Assembly: GCA_045545095.1 (NCBI GenBank)
Contig: JAZQAG010000008.1
Coordinates: 1-48,153, forward strand
Length of the DNA stretch: 48,153 nt
DNA from: Phocaeicola_A sp045545095
GTDB taxonomy: Bacteria; Bacteroidota; Bacteroidia; Bacteroidales; Bacteroidaceae
Direction: 5' to 3'
How positions within the stretch are numbered: the first letter of the stretch is position 1; every line of letters starts with the position of its first letter. Below are positions 1 through 8,669 of the stretch, piece after piece. Made by a program: the position numbers and the translations under genes. The notes below the pieces were generated by a model, which worked only from the letters and a program-made list of their open reading frames with translations, was not told where the DNA came from and ran no database searches.

Positions 1-32
1 TTCGCTTGAGCAAAGCGAAAATTCCGCGCCTA
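1..32. repeat. Truncated copy of an intergenic palindromic repeat
   Basis: The first 32 bases hold a short hairpin (tcgctt/aagcga, positions 2-18) followed by ttccgcgcct. The same order of parts, hairpin and then (a)tccg(t/c)gcct, is seen in full at 22322-22364. The partner of the gcgcct arm would lie left of the window, so this copy is cut by the window edge. It sits directly after the stop codon of the minus-strand esterase gene, so it may serve as its terminator. Confidence 0.55.
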
Positions 33-38
33 ATAAAT

Positions 39-1658
39 TTACTTTGTCAAATCCACACCGGCAGCTTTCAAACCTTTGGCCAACATCTTGGCGTTCAGTT
101 CGGCACCCTTCTTGGAGGTGTGGGTGTGGTCGCGCTTGTAGTAGGCAGCGGCTTTCTTTTCGCCCTTCTTGTCGAGGTAGTCGGCCGTCAGGTTATGGAG
201 GTCAACAAAGAGACAGCCTGTCTGCTCAGCTACCTGCTTGGCCCACAGTGCGGCACATGTCTTGCGGCGCTCAATTTTGCCATCGGTCCACTTGTTGCGC
301 GGAGTGAAGCTGACGAGGATGGGGGTGGCACCCTTTTCACGTACGTCCTGTACGAACTTGCGCAGATACCATCCGAAGGTATAGACTACCTTATATTTGC
401 GGTCAGCCTCCATCAGATAGACGTGGCTGCTATCAGCAATGCCATTGATGACGGCACGTGCCTTGCCTGTGTTGATGGGACCCATATCGTTGTGGCCGAA
501 TTGGATGAATACGTAGTCACCCGGTTGAAGACTGTTATACACCTCATCCCAACGGCCTTCGTCGAGGTAGGTACGTGTGCTACGTCCGGCCTTGGCATTG
601 TTGTAGAGAGTCACCTTGGTGGTGTCGAAAGCGCATGCAGCCACGCTGCCGAGTCCCCACATGCCGTCCTCTTCCTTGTCGGTGTTCTTCACGGTAGAGT
701 CACCGGTGAAGAATACGACAGGTTTGCCTGGCTTGCGGTTCAGTCCCTTCACGGTGGGTGTTACCAACGGTTTCAGGTATTTCTTCAATTCCAAATTAGG
801 GAGGGCTGCAATACCCTCGGCGGCAGAACGGGCATTGATGCGCGCGCCGAATTCGCTGGTATGGATGCGGTCGCGATAGAACATATAGTTCACCTTCTCG
901 GGACCAAATGTCTCAAACTTGCGGGCGGTAATCTCTTCGAGGTTAACGAAAGGAACATTCTCTTCGGCACAAACTTCCTTGATCCAAGGGGTGAAATTGT
1001 TTTTCTTACGAGTCAGTACGCCCTCCTTCTCCCATGAGTTGCGCGGTGTGAGCGACATCAGGATGGGATGTGCCCCTTTGCTGCGCACGTCGTTGATGAA
1101 ACGGCGCATGTATTCACCGTAGGTATAGACGGTCTCCTTAACACCAGTCTCTTTGATGGTGACGTTGAGCGAATCCTTGCCGGTGCCGGGGATGCTGGCA
1201 CGGGCGCGTCCTTCGTCATACGGACCGTTGTCGTTGTGTCCCAATTCGATGATGACCCAGTCTCCCTTCTGTACACCTTTCAATACGGCAGGCCACAGGC
1301 GATTGTAGAATGTACGGCTGCTGGTGCCACCCAAGGCATGATTCTCAACAGTGATTCGCTCCTGGTCGAAATATTCGCCGGCAAAGTATCCCCATCCCCA
1401 CTGGCCGTTGTTACCGTTGCCCAACGTACCGGTACGCATGGTGGAGTTACCCACGAGGAAGAGTACGGGATTGTTGCCTTTGCGGCTTGAACCTGCCACG
1501 GGGCGTGCCGTATTGGCCTTGTTGAGGCTGTCCAGGGTGAGGTCTCTTACTTTGTTCACATCTTCCAATCCTCCTCGTCGAGGGCGTCTGTTCTCTTGTG
1601 CGGTCAGGCCCAATGTCATGGCTAAGGCTGCACAGCATAGCAATAAGTTTCTTTTCAT
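39..1658 (-). CDS. Secreted tandem-domain SGNH/GDSL esterase (rhamnogalacturonan acetylesterase-like)
   Basis: A 539-residue exported protein with a signal peptide (residues 1-20, cleaved near LTA-Q) and two complete SGNH hydrolase domains in tandem. Domain 1 (about 62-290) has GNST with nucleophile Ser72, GTSSRT, GHND near 141-143 and DRIHTS (Asp263, His266). Domain 2 (about 310-535) has GDST with Ser321, AGRSTRT, GHND near 389-391 and DHTHTS (Asp510, His513). Both catalytic triads look intact. The usual GDS Asp is Asn in domain 1, so the two halves may differ in substrate or rate. Family members remove acetyl groups from pectic rhamnogalacturonan and related glycans; a role in plant-glycan deacetylation is inferred. 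No glycan-uptake genes lie beside it here, but sequence left of the window is unseen. It lies 71 bp after the 1261-residue gene on the same strand, and no promoter motif was found in the gap. Confidence 0.88.
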   Translation of the reverse strand: MKRNLLLCCAALAMTLGLTAQENRRPRRGGLEDVNKVRDLTLDSLNKANTARPVAGSSRKGNNPVLFLVGNSTMRTGTLGNGNNGQWGWGYFAGEYFDQERITVENHALGGTSSRTFYNRLWPAVLKGVQKGDWVIIELGHNDNGPYDEGRARASIPGTGKDSLNVTIKETGVKETVYTYGEYMRRFINDVRSKGAHPILMSLTPRNSWEKEGVLTRKKNNFTPWIKEVCAEENVPFVNLEEITARKFETFGPEKVNYMFYRDRIHTSEFGARINARSAAEGIAALPNLELKKYLKPLVTPTVKGLNRKPGKPVVFFTGDSTVKNTDKEEDGMWGLGSVAACAFDTTKVTLYNNAKAGRSTRTYLDEGRWDEVYNSLQPGDYVFIQFGHNDMGPINTGKARAVINGIADSSHVYLMEADRKYKVVYTFGWYLRKFVQDVREKGATPILVSFTPRNKWTDGKIERRKTCAALWAKQVAEQTGCLFVDLHNLTADYLDKKGEKKAAAYYKRDHTHTSKKGAELNAKMLAKGLKAAGVDLTK

Positions 1659-1729
1659 AGTTGTCAGTTAATAGTTCTTGTTTGTTATCAAGTCAATAAA
1701 TATTCGAAATCTAATCCTATCAGGTTTTG

Positions 1730-4700
1730 TCATTTGACAATCATCTTGCGGCTGATGGTTTGCCCGGCGGTTTGAATGCGTACGATGATTATGCCCGAAT
1801 AGCCATGTGTACAGATGGTTGCAGAGCCGTTGACCATAGTTTCGGTTAATAATATGCCATCGGGGGTGTAGAGGGTTACGGTAGCTTCAGGGGCTACTAT
1901 GGTGATACCTTCTTCAGTTCCGGACAGATGGATGCGGTCGAACTTTTCGTCCTTCATCATTTGGGGATCAAGGTCGGTGAGTGTGCTGACATCTGCATTG
2001 ATGACACGTCCGGTATTGGCATCGAGCAATATACATACCAACTTGCCGTTTTCGGGACTGGAAAGAGCTGATAAGGCTCCATCGAAGGTGATGGATGTAC
2101 TGATGGCTTCTCCGCTCTTCACTGTGGCAGGTACAATGCCTGAATAACCGCTGATGGCACCCTGTTCGCTGGCTAGTACGGCACGGGCCACATCATGGTA
2201 GGCAATTTGGACGGTAGCTTGTCCACCATACTTGCCATTCTTTCCCCAATCACCATAGATGGGGTCTGTGGCATTGGCTCGTCCATTGGTTTGTACCCCC
2301 ACCAATCCGTCCTCCAAAAGGACATAGAATACATTAGCGGCAACACCGGCTTTGTTGATGGCATAGGTGATGTCGGTACTTACTTGCAGGCTTCCAGTCG
2401 TACGGTCATAACCCGCTTTGGTGATGTCAATGTCGGCATCGGCTTCGGTCTCCAACTCGCTCAATACATGATCCATCCACGATTCGTTGCCTTTGGCCGA
2501 AGTGAAGGAATACTCATAAGTGTCGGTATTGATGACAATGGGCGAAGTGATGGTGTCGCGACGGTTCACACGGGCGGTAGGCAGGGCGGTCAGGCCCAAC
2601 GCTGCGGCATAATCGTCATTGGCATAAATGTCATTGTTGTGGATGCAGACAGGGATAATCTTGTCGGGGAAAGAGGTGGAAATATGCTCGAGAGCCACCA
2701 TGCCGTCGGGACAATTGGTACACCAAGTGCCTGTAATCTCTTCGATGACCACCTTCTTGTTAGTGGCAAAGGCTAGATTCTTGATTTTGAAGTTGCTGGT
2801 CTTGGTCTCTCCGTTCAAAATAACACCGATAGTCAACAGGTTTTCTTCACCGACCTTCAAGGGGAGGAGAGTGTTGAACTTGAAATTGTAGATGGCCCCA
2901 TTTTTCAGTGCGAGATTCGCTTCACGGATAGTGTCGCTCACTGTTTTGTCTTCGTTGTGGAAGAACACCGTAATGTTGTCATATACCTCATTCTCATCGG
3001 TGACCTTTACAATTCCGCTGACGAATGTATGCTCCTGATTGACAAGGGTAGTCTTGCTATTGAGTGCCAGCAGGCATCGACTTTTGTACACCACTTTGAT
3101 GTTGTCCACGAATATGGCGCTCTTGTCAGTACACAGGTTTGCAAAGGCTATATATACATTCTTTTCCGCAAAATTTTCGAGTGAGAGACGATAGTGGCTC
3201 CAATCACCAGACAGAGCCTCTTCGCTGTCTCCAGGAGTCACCAACTCGTTGAAAATGCATGCTCCTTCTGTTATAATCTTGTTGATAGTCTCTTCGGTCA
3301 TTTGGGTATAGACGGCATCATCCGTATATACATATATCCTCAAAGAGTCGCTCTTACTTGCCAGATAGGATTGGACATCGAAATCGAGGTAGCAGAATGC
3401 GTTTGGCAAATAGAGTTGGTTGGTCACCATCCAGTCGTTGGATTTTCCGGCTACACTGTACATGGAGATACTGGCGGCACAGAAGTCGGGAGTTGATTCG
3501 TCCTCACGCAATGTGAAATTCCAAGGGGTGTTGTCGGTATCGAATGTCCACCCTTGGGCTACTGCGTTGGGAACCAGATGGTCTCCTTCGTAAAGCATGA
3601 AATTATTGTACGAAGCAGAGGGGTCAGAAAAATCGTCGGCAAAGAGCAACGTGTCAGCTGGTGGCTCTGGTACGTAAGCTCCGATATAGTGGTAAGTGAT
3701 TTCTTCATTGGCACAGTTACCCATGATGTCAGTGACTGAACCGGCTGGAATCTTGACGATGTAGTTGGCATCCTTGAACAAGTTGCGTTTGGTGTCCGGA
3801 TAAGCAGCCAGCATATTGGCGGATGTGGCAAGGGTCAGTTCGCTGATTGCCGTGCCTATACCCTCCTGATAGAGGGCGCCTTTGGCACCTTCGACCAATG
3901 AGATATTAGTGTCAAACTGCATGGTCACAGGTATATTGTAACTCAATGAAGCAACCTCTGTGCCATCTTCCAAATTGACGGCTACCACTTGGACAGGCTT
4001 CTCGCTACGTCCGGTGTAAGAAATTTCTATGTCGCGGTTATAAGTGGTGGTCTCTCCCAAGCGGAATGTTCCTGCAGGAATCTTGACGGTGTATTTGGCA
4101 CCGTCTTCTAGTGGGGTGTTTCGGAAATTTATGTAGAAACTGAGACTTTGTCCAGAATTGTTTGTCGGAGTAATGGAGATGGAGGTGCGGACGGGTGTCG
4201 TTGCACCTTCCTTATAGAGCGCAGCTTGTGCACCTTCAACCACGGTCGGGGCTTTGTCGAAAGTGACGGTCAGTGTGCGGAGATAGGTGAAGGATGAACC
4301 ATTCTCTGGATTTACCGTAAAGCGTGAAAGTAAGTTTACATTACTGGCGGCACTCTCGATGCTTTCGGGTAATGTGACAGTATAATTCCCCTCGTTGACG
4401 GCAAGACCAGCCAATGTATAACCATCGGTTGATATGGAGACTATCAATCCGGAATTGTCAAGCCCAGTTCTTGCGGAGAAATCTATGCCGTATGCTTCGC
4501 TGAGAATCAATTCCAGATTGTAATAATATCCGTTAATGAAAAACATTGTCGTGCGGTAAGGGTTACTAATGGGAGAGGCTACGGCCATTAATCCATTGTT
4601 GAACATGGCGGTAGCAGCAGCTCCATGGTGCTCAGTTGTGGTATAGGGTACAAATGTTTTCGTCTTGGTGTTATAAGTATATGGTATTTCCTGCTGGTCG

Positions 4701-5515
4701 GGGTAATCGGACCCCTCAATCGGAGTAATCAAGCGGGCCGTACCTCCTATCCATTCGCCGTTGGTGCTGAGACAAGCGTTGGTGACGGTGCTTCCTGTAG
4801 AGAAGAATTCCTCTGTTCCGATGATTTCTCCCTTTTGCTCGGAAACATAATATACAAAGTGTTGGACTTCGGCTGGATAGATGTAGTTCAATCCTCCGAT
4901 GAGAATGTTGCCATCGGCCGAAATATCTATCAGACGACACAATTGGCTACCGTTTCTTCCGCTTGGAATGTTGGGAAGTTCCACTATTTCACCGTTTTTC
5001 CACATGGCGGGATACTCTTCATAGCCTCCATCCAGATTGCCACTGTTGTTGTGAAGGGTCCCCACCATGTATTCTCCATTTGGGGTGACGGAGGTCACAT
5101 AACCTGCGGCATCAGGCATGGAGGAGGGTAGGGGAAGGTATTCCCATGTAATGCTACCGTCGTCCTCGATGCGGCAGATAGCAGGCTTGCCTTGATGGGA
5201 GCCGACGATGGTTTTTCCGTCATCGGTTACATCGCGTGCACCACAATCAGGAGAGACCAGTTTTTCACTCTCACTCAATAGGGATAATATAGTCCCATTC
5301 TGTGTGTTGAACAAGTAAGGGTAATTCTCCAAAGTGGAGTTGTTGGCATCGACATTGCTGGCTACGGCCCATTTCCCATTATCAGACAATTTGTTGATAT
5401 ATACAGTCTCAGATGTTGCATACGAATGGATGGTTGGCGAGGTGTTGGTTTGTGCCGTTGCCGATTCTACAAATATGCAACAAAATGCGAATAATGCAGT
5501 GTATATTTTTCTCAT
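1730..5515 (-). CDS. Large secreted multidomain protein with Omp28/thioredoxin-like domain and C-terminal sorting-like tail
   Basis: A 1261-residue protein with a signal peptide (about 1-22, ending ATA-Q). The N-terminal part (about 30-390) has recurring sets like 'ISADGN..IGG', 'VTPNGEYMVG' and 'LSTNGEWIGG', which resemble HAF/propeller-type repeats. Two Ig-like domains follow (about 400-610, each with 'LYKEG/LYQEG'), then a jelly-roll region of the choice-of-anchor type (about 622-815, 'FADDFSDPS', 'FVDNIKVVY'). An Omp28-like thioredoxin-fold domain (about 925-1170) has 'EITGTWCTNC' with Cys932 and Cys935. The last ~70 residues resemble a type IX secretion type-A sorting domain and end in 'SRKMIVK'. 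It is transcribed divergently from the operon that starts with a TlpA-like gene, so the two thiol-active proteins share one control region. Its role is unknown; a surface or secreted thiol/disulfide function is inferred. Confidence 0.85.
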   Translation of the reverse strand: MRKIYTALFAFCCIFVESATAQTNTSPTIHSYATSETVYINKLSDNGKWAVASNVDANNSTLENYPYLFNTQNGTILSLLSESEKLVSPDCGARDVTDDGKTIVGSHQGKPAICRIEDDGSITWEYLPLPSSMPDAAGYVTSVTPNGEYMVGTLHNNSGNLDGGYEEYPAMWKNGEIVELPNIPSGRNGSQLCRLIDISADGNILIGGLNYIYPAEVQHFVYYVSEQKGEIIGTEEFFSTGSTVTNACLSTNGEWIGGTARLITPIEGSDYPDQQEIPYTYNTKTKTFVPYTTTEHHGAAATAMFNNGLMAVASPISNPYRTTMFFINGYYYNLELILSEAYGIDFSARTGLDNSGLIVSISTDGYTLAGLAVNEGNYTVTLPESIESAASNVNLLSRFTVNPENGSSFTYLRTLTVTFDKAPTVVEGAQAALYKEGATTPVRTSISITPTNNSGQSLSFYINFRNTPLEDGAKYTVKIPAGTFRLGETTTYNRDIEISYTGRSEKPVQVVAVNLEDGTEVASLSYNIPVTMQFDTNISLVEGAKGALYQEGIGTAISELTLATSANMLAAYPDTKRNLFKDANYIVKIPAGSVTDIMGNCANEEITYHYIGAYVPEPPADTLLFADDFSDPSASYNNFMLYEGDHLVPNAVAQGWTFDTDNTPWNFTLREDESTPDFCAASISMYSVAGKSNDWMVTNQLYLPNAFCYLDFDVQSYLASKSDSLRIYVYTDDAVYTQMTEETINKIITEGACIFNELVTPGDSEEALSGDWSHYRLSLENFAEKNVYIAFANLCTDKSAIFVDNIKVVYKSRCLLALNSKTTLVNQEHTFVSGIVKVTDENEVYDNITVFFHNEDKTVSDTIREANLALKNGAIYNFKFNTLLPLKVGEENLLTIGVILNGETKTSNFKIKNLAFATNKKVVIEEITGTWCTNCPDGMVALEHISTSFPDKIIPVCIHNNDIYANDDYAAALGLTALPTARVNRRDTITSPIVINTDTYEYSFTSAKGNESWMDHVLSELETEADADIDITKAGYDRTTGSLQVSTDITYAINKAGVAANVFYVLLEDGLVGVQTNGRANATDPIYGDWGKNGKYGGQATVQIAYHDVARAVLASEQGAISGYSGIVPATVKSGEAISTSITFDGALSALSSPENGKLVCILLDANTGRVINADVSTLTDLDPQMMKDEKFDRIHLSGTEEGITIVAPEATVTLYTPDGILLTETMVNGSATICTHGYSGIIIVRIQTAGQTISRKMIVK

Positions 5516-5554
5516 ATTTATGTTTTTTATTGATTTTAAGTGTTAAAACGTTCG

Positions 5555-5585
5555 CAAAAGTAGCCTAAAATGGCAAACAATACAA
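5555..5585 (-). promoter_or_regulatory. Promoter of the 1261-residue secreted protein gene
   Basis: Read on the minus strand, TACTTTTG (plus positions 5555-5562) fits the Bacteroidetes -7 element TAnnTTTG. A TTG (plus 5583-5585) lies 20 bp upstream as a possible -33. Transcription would begin near 5548, about 33 nt before the ATG at 5515. The full TTTG is not seen at the -33 place. Confidence 0.6.
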
Positions 5586-5614
5586 CAAATTGCATTATTT
5601 TAACTCAAAACTGA

Positions 5615-5644
5615 TTTGATATTCATTCATTATAATTAATTTTG
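5615..5644 (+). promoter_or_regulatory. Promoter of the TlpA-SusCD operon
   Basis: TTTG (5615-5618), an 18-bp spacer and TAATTTTG (5637-5644) match both halves of the Bacteroidetes consensus. The start site should be near 5651, about 22 nt before the ATG at 5673. This is the best promoter in the window, and none as good was seen inside the operon. It lies 30 bp from the divergent promoter, so one regulator could act on both. Confidence 0.75.
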
Positions 5645-5672
5645 CATCCGAAATTATTAAAAAGTATTAGAG

Positions 5673-6161
5673 ATGAAGAGAATTATCAGCTTGGTTACCT
5701 TGGCGTTTATTTGTGTAGCCTTGCATGCCCAACTTCCCTCTGTGAAGTTGAAAACACTGGAAGGAAAGACTATTGATACAGCAAAATTGAATAATGATGG
5801 GAAACCTTTCATCATCAGTTTTTTTGCCACATGGTGCAAACCCTGTAATCGTGAATTGAAGGCTATCCATGAGAATTATGCAGATTGGCAAGACGAAACA
5901 GGGGTTAAAGTTATTGCTGTGTCTATCGATCAGGCTCATCAGATTGCCAAAGTGAAACCGATGGTAGATGGTGCCGGTTGGGAATACGAGGTTCTGTTGG
6001 ATCCGAATAGCGATTTCAAACGTGCATTGGGTGTCAATATGATTCCTCATGTGTTTATTGTTGATGGTAACGGTAAAATTGTGGATCAGCGTAGTGGATA
6101 CACGGAAGGTGCTGAAGAGCATCTTATCGAAAAGGTGAGAGAACTGGTTGCCAAAAAATGA
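5673..6161 (+). CDS. TlpA-like secreted thioredoxin-fold protein
   Basis: A 162-residue protein with a signal peptide (about 1-20, 'LHA-Q') and one TlpA/AhpC-type thioredoxin domain. The active-site motif is WCKPC (Cys55, Cys58), and the cis-proline expected near the end of the fold is Pro125 in 'MIPHVFI'. Proteins of this kind act in the periplasm or at the outer membrane as thiol-disulfide oxidoreductases. It is the first gene of a nine-gene operon ending at 18598, and another thioredoxin-fold (Omp28-like) lipoprotein follows two genes later. The likely role is keeping cysteines of an uptake machine or its substrate in the right state; this is inference from context. Confidence 0.9.
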   Translation: MKRIISLVTLAFICVALHAQLPSVKLKTLEGKTIDTAKLNNDGKPFIISFFATWCKPCNRELKAIHENYADWQDETGVKVIAVSIDQAHQIAKVKPMVDGAGWEYEVLLDPNSDFKRALGVNMIPHVFIVDGNGKIVDQRSGYTEGAEEHLIEKVRELVAKK

Positions 6162-6203
6162 TGAACCACTTGGTTAAAAAGGAGTAAAATAGGATATTAG
6201 AGA

Positions 6204-7877
6204 ATGTTGAAATTTACACGAGGGGTTGCCATATTTGGTATGGCACTTATATCTGTGGGCCTTGCCGCACAGGAAAAAGTCACTTTGAATGGTAGCATTC
6301 AGAGTGACATTTTGTTGCCTCAAGAGGACGAGTCTATTGGAACAAAATATGATAGCAATTCGGACTTCTTGACCAATACGTATGCCGATCTTCATTTGAG
6401 AAGCCGATGGATAGATGCGGGAGCACGTGTGGAGTATATGGATTATCCTCTGCCTGGTTTTGAAAAAGATTTTCAGGGATGGGGTGTGTCTCATCTTTAC
6501 CTGAAAGCAAAGTTTGACCAAGGAGTGGATTTGACTATTGGTGATATTTATGATCAGTTTGGTAGTGGATTCATCTTCCGTTCATATGAAGAACGTAGTT
6601 TGGGTATCGACAATGCATTGCGTGGTCTTCGCTTGAACATTACGGGTATTGATGGTCTGAGTTTGAAATTCCTCGGTGGCGTACAGCGTCGCTATTGGGA
6701 TTGGGATGACGATTATTTGGTTGGCGGTGCCGATGCAGAGGTGAACATTGATCGATTCAGTACCAAAATGCAGGATAAAGGTATCAATTGGATGGTTGGT
6801 GCTTCATTTGTTGCCAAGTATGAGGAAGACGAGATGTTGCTCGTCAATCCTGTCCAGCGTCTGAATCTTCCCGAGGTGGTGACGGCATTCGATGTGCGTA
6901 CTCGCTATCAGCAGGGTAATTATAGCTTCTTGGCCGAGTATGCCATGAAGAGTCAGGATCCTTCGTTTGATAATGGCTATATATATAAAAGGGGGAATGC
7001 TTTGATGCTTTCAGCCTCTTATTCAAAACGTGGTATGAGCGCCTTGTTGCAAGCCAAACGTAGCGAGGATATGTCATTCCGTAGCCGTCGTTCAATGAAT
7101 GGAACCAGTACATTCCTTAATCATATGCCAGCTTTTGCTTACCAGCATACCTATGCATTGGCTGCCCTTTATCCTTATGCTACCCAAATGGCTGGTGGAG
7201 AGTGGGCTATGCAGGGAGAATTTGGTTATACATTCAAACGTAACACATTCTTGGGTGGAAAGTATGGTACCAATCTGAAGTTGAACATCAGCTATATTCG
7301 TGCGATTGATCGTGAACCTGTGGCAGATGGTAAGATCATGGGAACGGATGGTTATACATCTTCATTCTTCAAGTTTGGAGACGAGACTTATTACCAGGAT
7401 ATTAATCTCCAGTTGGAGAAAAAAATATCCAAGGCATTCAAGTTGAATTTGATGTATATGAACCAACGTTACAACCAAGGAGTGATTGAGGGACATGGTG
7501 GTATGATTAACTCGGATATCTTTGTGGGTGAGGCAAAGTATCAGTTCAACAAGAAGCTGACACTACGTGGGGAGTTGCAGTACTTGACAACCTCCCATGA
7601 GAGTGGTGATTGGATGTATGGCTTGCTCGAACTTTCGGTGCTTCCTTACTTGATGTTCACGGTGAGTGATATGTACGGTAAACCGGCCATCAATGGTGGT
7701 CTTGAGTATGGTGAGAAAGAACACTATTATATGGGCTCAGTCACTTTCAACTACAATGCTCATCGCATCATGGCCGGGTACGGACGCACTCGTGCAGGTT
7801 ATAACTGCTCGGGAGGTGTATGTCGTTATGTGCCAGCCAGCAAGGGTGTGAATATTTCCTATAACTATAGCTTTTAA
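6204..7877 (+). CDS. DUF6029-type outer-membrane beta-barrel protein
   Basis: A 557-residue protein with a signal peptide (about 1-21, 'GLAA-Q'). The rest shows alternating amphipathic strands rich in Tyr, Gly and Asn and ends in 'NISYNYSF', with the terminal Phe usual for outer-membrane barrels. The overall pattern ('YADLHLRSRWIDAGARVEY', 'GDIYDQFGSGFIFRSYEER') is what I associate with the Bacteroidetes DUF6029 family, whose function is unknown. It follows the TlpA-like gene by 42 bp and precedes the Omp28-like lipoprotein by 5 bp, so it belongs to the operon. An accessory pore or surface scaffold for the adjoining SusCD system is possible but unproven. A 'CSGGVC' pair near the C-terminus could form a disulfide. 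Confidence 0.82.
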   Translation: MLKFTRGVAIFGMALISVGLAAQEKVTLNGSIQSDILLPQEDESIGTKYDSNSDFLTNTYADLHLRSRWIDAGARVEYMDYPLPGFEKDFQGWGVSHLYLKAKFDQGVDLTIGDIYDQFGSGFIFRSYEERSLGIDNALRGLRLNITGIDGLSLKFLGGVQRRYWDWDDDYLVGGADAEVNIDRFSTKMQDKGINWMVGASFVAKYEEDEMLLVNPVQRLNLPEVVTAFDVRTRYQQGNYSFLAEYAMKSQDPSFDNGYIYKRGNALMLSASYSKRGMSALLQAKRSEDMSFRSRRSMNGTSTFLNHMPAFAYQHTYALAALYPYATQMAGGEWAMQGEFGYTFKRNTFLGGKYGTNLKLNISYIRAIDREPVADGKIMGTDGYTSSFFKFGDETYYQDINLQLEKKISKAFKLNLMYMNQRYNQGVIEGHGGMINSDIFVGEAKYQFNKKLTLRGELQYLTTSHESGDWMYGLLELSVLPYLMFTVSDMYGKPAINGGLEYGEKEHYYMGSVTFNYNAHRIMAGYGRTRAGYNCSGGVCRYVPASKGVNISYNYSF

Positions 7878-7882
7878 CTACT

Positions 7883-8656
7883 ATGAAGAGACACCTTATA
7901 TATATAATAGGTATAGCAGCTTCTATTTTTACGGCTTGCGAAAATATCTCAGAAGACGAACGCTTTTTGGATGTTGAGGGTGTTACCGCCCAACGTGTAG
8001 TACTTTTGGAAGATTATACAGGACAAGCTTGTGTGAATTGTCCGAATGCGCACTCTGAGGCTACAATGCTTCATGAACAGTATCCCGAAAATTTGATTAT
8101 CGTGGCAATGCATGCAGGTCCTCAAGCTATTGCAGCCCCCTCTGGCTTGAAACAGCAAGAAGGGGATGTATATGCAGATGCTTTTGGGGTGAAGACTTAC
8201 CCTAATGGATTGATAAACCGTCGAGGAGGACTTAAAGATTTTCCTTCGTGGGGGGCTGCTGTATATGATGAACTGCAACGTGAATCTACGTTGAATCTTT
8301 CTGTAAATGCGGAAATCGTAGATGGTAAACTGATTGTGATGACAAACCTATTGGCATTGGATGCTTTGGTAGGAAAATTGCAATTGTGGTTGCTTGAGGA
8401 TAGCCTTGTGGGGCCCCAAATTACTCCTAATGGGCCTCAACTCCAGTATGTGCATAATCATGTTTTCCGCGCCTCTCTCAATGGGACATGGGGAGAAGAG
8501 ACTTCTATGGCTTTAGGCGAACAGAAAGAGTTGAAGCATGAGGATATAGTCCTAAATGAGGCATGGAACCCCGAGAATCTATCCGTAGTGGCATTCGTGT
8601 ACGACGATAATGGTGTCATGCAAGCGGCTCATTGCAATGTGAATAATAACAATTAA
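7883..8656 (+). CDS. Omp28-like lipoprotein with thioredoxin-fold CxxC
   Basis: A 257-residue lipoprotein: the signal peptide ends in a lipobox (FTA-Cys19), and 'EDYTGQACVNCPNAH' gives Cys50 and Cys53 of a thioredoxin-like active site, the hallmark of Omp28-related outer-membrane proteins. A second half with 'LWLLEDSLVGPQ' and 'HNHVFRAS' matches the usual Omp28 C-terminal part, also seen in the 1261-residue divergent protein. Only 5 bp separate it from the barrel gene before it and 13 bp from the next gene. The family is known from Porphyromonas gingivalis as an outer-membrane antigen; its biochemistry is not settled. Confidence 0.88.
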   Translation: MKRHLIYIIGIAASIFTACENISEDERFLDVEGVTAQRVVLLEDYTGQACVNCPNAHSEATMLHEQYPENLIIVAMHAGPQAIAAPSGLKQQEGDVYADAFGVKTYPNGLINRRGGLKDFPSWGAAVYDELQRESTLNLSVNAEIVDGKLIVMTNLLALDALVGKLQLWLLEDSLVGPQITPNGPQLQYVHNHVFRASLNGTWGEETSMALGEQKELKHEDIVLNEAWNPENLSVVAFVYDDNGVMQAAHCNVNNNN

Positions 8657-8669
8657 ATCAGATAAATTT

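Noticed and set aside
6..1037. 343-codon open frame on the plus strand
   Set aside because: It lies wholly antisense to the clear SGNH esterase gene, lacks a signal or known domain, and reads like the reverse of its codons.
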